Source: Bifidobacteriaceae bacterium (GTDB lineage Bacteria; Actinomycetota; Actinomycetes; Actinomycetales; WQXJ01). From it: a stretch of DNA of 10,262 nucleotides. The translations under genes were made by a program, and so were the position numbers. Positions 7,308-10,262 of this stretch are shown piece after piece; within the stretch, counting starts at the first letter, position 1, and every line of letters starts with the position of its first letter. Location: assembly GCA_031256885.1 (NCBI GenBank), contig JAIRPS010000162.1, positions 1-10,262 on the forward strand. Direction: 5' to 3'. The notes under the pieces were generated by a model that did no database searches, had not been told where the DNA came from, and saw only the letters and a program-made list of their open reading frames with translations.

Positions 7308-9230
7308 TCAGCGGTGTAGCGCTTGCCAGATTTCGTCTGCCAGTTTCGGCCCGATCCCTTTAACCTGGGCAATCTCTTCAGGTTGGGCTGTACGCAGGCG
7401 TTTCAAAGAACCAAAATGACGCAATAACAGTTGGCGGCGACTAGCCCCGACACCGGCAATGCTGTCAAGCAGTGATGCTGCCGTCATCGCTTTTGAACGT
7501 TTTTGCCGGTGATAGGTGATGGCGAAGCGGTGGGCTTCGTCACGTAACCGTTGCAGCAAATACAAGCCTTGCGAAGCTCTCGGTAAGATCACCGGAAAAT
7601 CTTGCCCCGGCAAATACACCTCCTCAAGGCGTTTTGCCAGTCCCGCCAAAGCCACCTCGGTTTGGCCTTGCTCAGCCAAAGCGCGGGCGGCTGCCGCAAC
7701 TTGGGGAGCGCCGCCATCGACCAAAACGAGGTGGGGACGGTAAGCAAACTTCGGTGGCGCTGCCGCCTGTTCCAGCTCAGCTGATGCCGCCCGGTTGTCG
7801 GTTGTTGAACTTGTCTCAACCGCCGCCAACTGGCTGGTCAGACGGGCAAAACGACGCGATATGACTTCATGGATCGCTGCCGTATCATCAGTGGCGCCTT
7901 GGCCATCTCCGCCGCGAATCGCAAATCGGCGATACTCGGCTTTGCGTGCCAAACCATCCTCAAACACCACCATTGAAGCGACCTGATGCGTGCCCTGGGT
8001 GGTTGAAATGTCATAGCATTCGATCCTCAGCGGTGCCTCGGCTAAGCCGAGCGCCTGCTCAATTTGCCGCAAAGCCTCAGAACGAGCCGTTAGATCGCTG
8101 CTGCGACGCAGCTTGTGTAAGTGTAAAGACTGCTCCGCGTTGTCTTGCAAACGTTGCACTAGTTCTTTTTTTTCACCGCGTTGCGGCACTCGCAAAACCA
8201 CTTTGCTGCCGCGTTCAGCTTGCAGCCAGTCGGTCAACTGTTGGGCTGGCCAGGGCATGGTTGGCAGCAGAATTTCGGGGGGAATTGGCACCTGGCCATC
8301 CCCATAAACTTGCTGCAACAGTTGCGCCACCAACTGCGCGGTAGTCAAGTCTTCAACTTTTTCAACAAACCAGCCGCGCCCGGAACGCACGCGGCCTTCA
8401 CGCACCACAAACAACTGGGCGCAAGCCTCCAAATGGTCTTGCGCAAAACCGAAAACATCGCAGTTTGTGCCATCAGCTAACACCATCACATTGCGTTCAT
8501 TCACCTTAGTCAAAGCTGCCGCCTGATCACGCAACCGGGCAGCTTGTTCAAAGTCCAGCGCGCTAGCTGCTTGGCGCATTTGCTTTTCAAGCTCAGTGAT
8601 ATAGCGGCTTTGATCACCGGCCATAAAACGACACAACTCCAACGCTAATTCGCGGTGAGCAGCCTGGTCGATTCGACCAATGCAAGGTGCCGCACATTTT
8701 GCAATATGCCCCAACAAACAGGGTCGACCTTGTTTTTGACTGCGCTGAAAAACCGTTTGACTGCATGAGCGGATTGGGAAAGCGAGCAGCAAACAGTCCA
8801 AGGTTTGGCGGATTGCCCAAACTTGTGGGAAAGGCCCAAAGTAACGGTCGCCATCGCGTTTAGCAGACCGGGAGACCTGCGCTCGCGGATAGCTTTCACT
8901 GAGGGAAACACACAGGTAGGGATAGCTTTTGTCGTCACGGAATTTGATGTTGAAACGTGGTTCAAACTGTTTGATCCAGGTGTACTCTAAAGCCAAGGCT
9001 TCAACTTCGGTAGCCACCGATGTCCATTCAACATTGGCGGCAGCATTGACCATTTGACGGGTGCGCGGATGCAAACCTGACTGGTCTTGAAAGTAAGAGT
9101 TGAGACGGTTGCGCAGATTCTTGGCCTTACCAACATAGATGACCCGGCCTTCAGCGTCGCGGAAACGATACACCCCAGGGTGGGTGGGGATCTGCCCGGC
9201 AGGCGGTCGGTAAGATGCAGGATTAGCCAC
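7308..9230 (-). CDS. uvrC: Excinuclease ABC subunit C
   Basis: UvrC makes the two incisions on either side of a DNA lesion after UvrA and UvrB have marked it. The 640-residue protein is complete. The GIY-YIG nuclease domain (about 14-95) has PGVYRF and VIYVGKAKNLRNRL and a conserved acidic residue near E82. Four cysteines (C156, C171, C179, C183) match the [4Fe-4S] ligands known in the family. The UVR domain that contacts UvrB is at about 208-243 (ALDFEQAARLRDQ). The RNase H-like nuclease has D407 (CYDIS), D505 (LVDGG) and H567 (DEAHRF). Tandem helix-hairpin-helix motifs end the protein (about 585-637). A weakly conserved Ala/Ser/Thr/Glu linker near 468-494 separates parts of the RNase H-like domain. 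The start is GTG at 9230. It has only a weak ribosome-binding sequence, but the N-terminus matches actinobacterial UvrC. Confidence 0.97.
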   Translation of the reverse strand: MANPASYRPPAGQIPTHPGVYRFRDAEGRVIYVGKAKNLRNRLNSYFQDQSGLHPRTRQMVNAAANVEWTSVATEVEALALEYTWIKQFEPRFNIKFRDDKSYPYLCVSLSESYPRAQVSRSAKRDGDRYFGPFPQVWAIRQTLDCLLLAFPIRSCSQTVFQRSQKQGRPCLLGHIAKCAAPCIGRIDQAAHRELALELCRFMAGDQSRYITELEKQMRQAASALDFEQAARLRDQAAALTKVNERNVMVLADGTNCDVFGFAQDHLEACAQLFVVREGRVRSGRGWFVEKVEDLTTAQLVAQLLQQVYGDGQVPIPPEILLPTMPWPAQQLTDWLQAERGSKVVLRVPQRGEKKELVQRLQDNAEQSLHLHKLRRSSDLTARSEALRQIEQALGLAEAPLRIECYDISTTQGTHQVASMVVFEDGLARKAEYRRFAIRGGDGQGATDDTAAIHEVISRRFARLTSQLAAVETSSTTDNRAASAELEQAAAPPKFAYRPHLVLVDGGAPQVAAAARALAEQGQTEVALAGLAKRLEEVYLPGQDFPVILPRASQGLYLLQRLRDEAHRFAITYHRQKRSKAMTAASLLDSIAGVGASRRQLLLRHFGSLKRLRTAQPEEIAQVKGIGPKLADEIWQALHR

Positions 9231-9267
9231 CTCACCAGCCTAAGCCTGCCGGGCACCAAGTTGTTGA

Positions 9268-9362
9268 GAATTGCCTAGCCTGCCGCCCAACTCGCCCCAC
9301 CACAGTTTGGGCCAGGTCCGGATTCTGCTGGGAATTGCCTAGCCTGCCGCCCAACTCGCCCC
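9268..9362. repeat. Two perfect copies of a 31-bp direct repeat, 64-bp period
   Basis: Bases 9268-9298 and 9332-9362 are identical over 31 positions. With two mismatches the identity extends about six bases further left, giving roughly 37 bp. The spacer between copies is 33 bp. A weaker relative of the core (agcctgccg plus scattered matches) begins at 9243, just before the uvrC start, and may be a decayed third copy. Unit and spacer lengths would suit a CRISPR repeat, but two copies with one spacer, no leader and no cas gene do not support that. The repeat probably lies in the uvrC 5' leader. Confidence 0.85.
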
Positions 9363-9455
9363 GATCGTCCACTGCCACGCCAGTTTGATCAGCCAAATTG
9401 GTTAGCCAGCGGACGGTGCGCGCTAGCTTTTATGCATCTTTCACTAAATTTTCAC

Positions 9456-9483
9456 ACCATAATTGTTGCTAAATCGTGACCAA
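9456..9483 (-). promoter_or_regulatory. Candidate uvrC promoter
   Basis: On the minus strand TTGGTC (9483-9478) lies 16 bases before TATGGT (9461-9456), resembling -35 and -10 boxes. A start near 9450 would give uvrC a leader of about 220 bases that includes both 31-bp repeats. It overlaps the opposing candidate promoter. Short hexamers alone are weak evidence. Confidence 0.3.
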
Positions 9484-9493
9484 GCGGTAGAGT
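9466..9493 (+). promoter_or_regulatory. Candidate promoter of the plus-strand gene
   Basis: TTGCTA (9466-9471) and TAGAGT (9488-9493) are 16 bases apart and resemble -35 and -10 boxes. Transcription would start near 9500, leaving a leader of about 35 bases that holds the GAGGGAG ribosome-binding sequence. Confidence 0.35.
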
Positions 9494-9535
9494 ATGTCAG
9501 TCACCTGTAATCGAGTACCTATGAGGGAGACGTTG

Positions 9536-10262
9536 ATGCCAGTGCGCGACGCTGACGCTTTGCCGTTCGCTGCACCCACTGTTCCCCTGACCCGTCAGGC
9601 CCTTCGCCAAGCCCGTTTACGCTGCGATGACACCGCAAGTTTTGTACCACCAACCGCCAGTTTTGTACCACCAACCACCAGTGCCGGTCGCGCTGGCGCT
9701 TGCCTACCGCCCCCCCAGTTACCTCGCCTAACCAGCCGAGACAGCGCTGGCGGCGTCAAACTGGCCGCCTGGTTGTCAACCTCCCCCAGCCCACCGACGA
9801 GCCCTGCCCTGCCACGTCCCCACCGGCCAAACCCGCCGGTGGTTCAGCGCCAGATTCAGCCAGTCCCCCCACCACCGGCATCGGGCGTATTGACCAGGGC
9901 AATGTTGCGCCAAGCGCGCGGCGGGCCAATCGCTGTCGATGACGCAAAACTGGCTAGCGTTGCTCGCCCACCTGGCCGTCACACAGCAGCCTTGCCGGTG
10001 GTCACGCCAGCTGCACCGACGCCAGTTAATGCCAGCTCCGACATGGCTGAACCAACCGCCGCCACCACTGGCGCGCTACCGGTGATTGCCCCAACTGCTG
10101 ACGATTCTTTTACCGAATACATTGCTGCCCGCTGCATCAACTTCCAACCGTTGACACTGCCCACAGTCGAACCGCAAACTAGCCGCAGCATTGCTCAGGC
10201 TTTAGCTCAGCGCGGCGTAGCAGCCGGCAACCAATTAGCTAAAGCTGCCCGTCAGCTGCCAA
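9536..10262 (+). CDS. Pro/Ala/Thr-rich protein of unknown function, N-terminal fragment
   Basis: An open frame of 242 codons runs from ATG 9536 to the right edge without a stop. I do not recognise the protein. GAGGGAG ends six bases before this ATG. An in-frame ATG at 9521 lacks a ribosome-binding site and would add only five residues. The visible part has no signal peptide or membrane segment and looks disordered. A ten-residue motif occurs twice: LTRQALRQAR at 18-27 and LTRAMLRQAR at 119-128. SFVPPT is repeated in tandem at 35-47, and proline runs lie near 58-61 and 109-114. From residue about 190 the sequence is less biased (FTEYIAARCINFQPLTLP). Similar LTRRELR-like motifs occur, as I recall, in cytoplasmic N-terminal tails of actinobacterial membrane or exported cell-wall proteins. 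If so, a membrane segment and outer domain would follow beyond the window. That is inference. The open frame and ribosome-binding site support a real gene. Confidence 0.75.
   Translation, partial: MPVRDADALPFAAPTVPLTRQALRQARLRCDDTASFVPPTASFVPPTTSAGRAGACLPPPQLPRLTSRDSAGGVKLAAWLSTSPSPPTSPALPRPHRPNPPVVQRQIQPVPPPPASGVLTRAMLRQARGGPIAVDDAKLASVARPPGRHTAALPVVTPAAPTPVNASSDMAEPTAATTGALPVIAPTADDSFTEYIAARCINFQPLTLPTVEPQTSRSIAQALAQRGVAAGNQLAKAARQLP
9638..9679 (+). repeat. Tandem 21-bp repeat inside the plus-strand gene
   Basis: Two adjacent 21-bp units (9638-9658 and 9659-9679) differ at one base and encode SFVPPTA then SFVPPTT. The unit is a multiple of three, so copy-number change would keep the frame. 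The near-identity points to a recent duplication or slippage. Confidence 0.9.

Larger units (their letters stand above)
9231..9535. other. Intergenic region between divergent uvrC and the plus-strand gene
   Basis: This 305-bp stretch contains no credible gene. The half nearer uvrC holds two copies of a 31-bp direct repeat. The half nearer the plus-strand gene is AT-rich and holds promoter-like hexamers for both directions. An inverted pair, gcccaa/ttgggc (9284-9289 and 9307-9312), starts in the first repeat copy and is not preserved after the second. Confidence 0.7.

Noticed and set aside
9268..9362. CRISPR array
   Set aside because: There are only two repeat copies and one spacer, no cas genes in the window, and the imperfect extension beyond 31 bp is unlike a CRISPR repeat.
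9756..9982. Minus-strand reading frames opposite the plus-strand partial gene
   Set aside because: They are short, lie antisense to a longer open frame with a good ribosome-binding site, and show no recognisable motif.

Overview
The window looks like a housekeeping stretch of an actinomycete (Actinomycetota) chromosome with moderate GC, roughly mid-50s percent by eye. The evidence is the gene order hom-thrC-thrB-rho-rpmE-prfA-prmC, a Rho with the long disordered N-terminal insert usual in that phylum, and a UvrC whose N-terminus and Tyr-Thr-Trp-Ile-Lys segment match the actinobacterial form. GTG starts are frequent (prfA, rpmE, rho, uvrC), and prmC appears to start with TTG. I cannot place the genus. 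The GC is below that of most streptomycetes and mycobacteria, so a host-associated or lower-GC lineage is possible.

Layout on the minus strand, in transcription order from right to left: uvrC (9230-7308), a perfect 9-bp palindrome between genes, hom (7174-5861), thrC (5857-4787), thrB (4779-3874), a terminator-like region with competing hairpins (about 3834-3770), rho (3649-1661), a structured leader, rpmE (1563-1339), prfA (1300-233) and the 5' part of prmC (231 to the left edge). On the plus strand, diverging from uvrC, a long open reading frame begins at 9536 and runs off the right edge. It is Pro/Ala/Thr-rich and I do not recognise it.

The genes form three functional blocks. hom, thrC and thrB are the last enzymes from aspartate semialdehyde to threonine, packed as an operon with gaps of 3 and 7 bp. 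rho, rpmE, prfA and prmC handle transcription termination, ribosome structure and translation termination. PrmC methylates the glutamine of the GGQ motif of the PrfA encoded just upstream of it. uvrC is a nucleotide excision repair nuclease that sits next to the threonine operon.

I see no CRISPR array, insertion sequence, phage gene, rRNA or credible tRNA, and no clear new multi-gene system. The parts that ordinary housekeeping genes do not explain are the 305-bp region between uvrC and the plus-strand gene, which holds a perfect 31-bp direct repeat, the plus-strand protein itself, which carries a repeated LTR-xx-LRQAR motif and an SFVPPT tandem, and the alternative RNA folds between thrB and rho.
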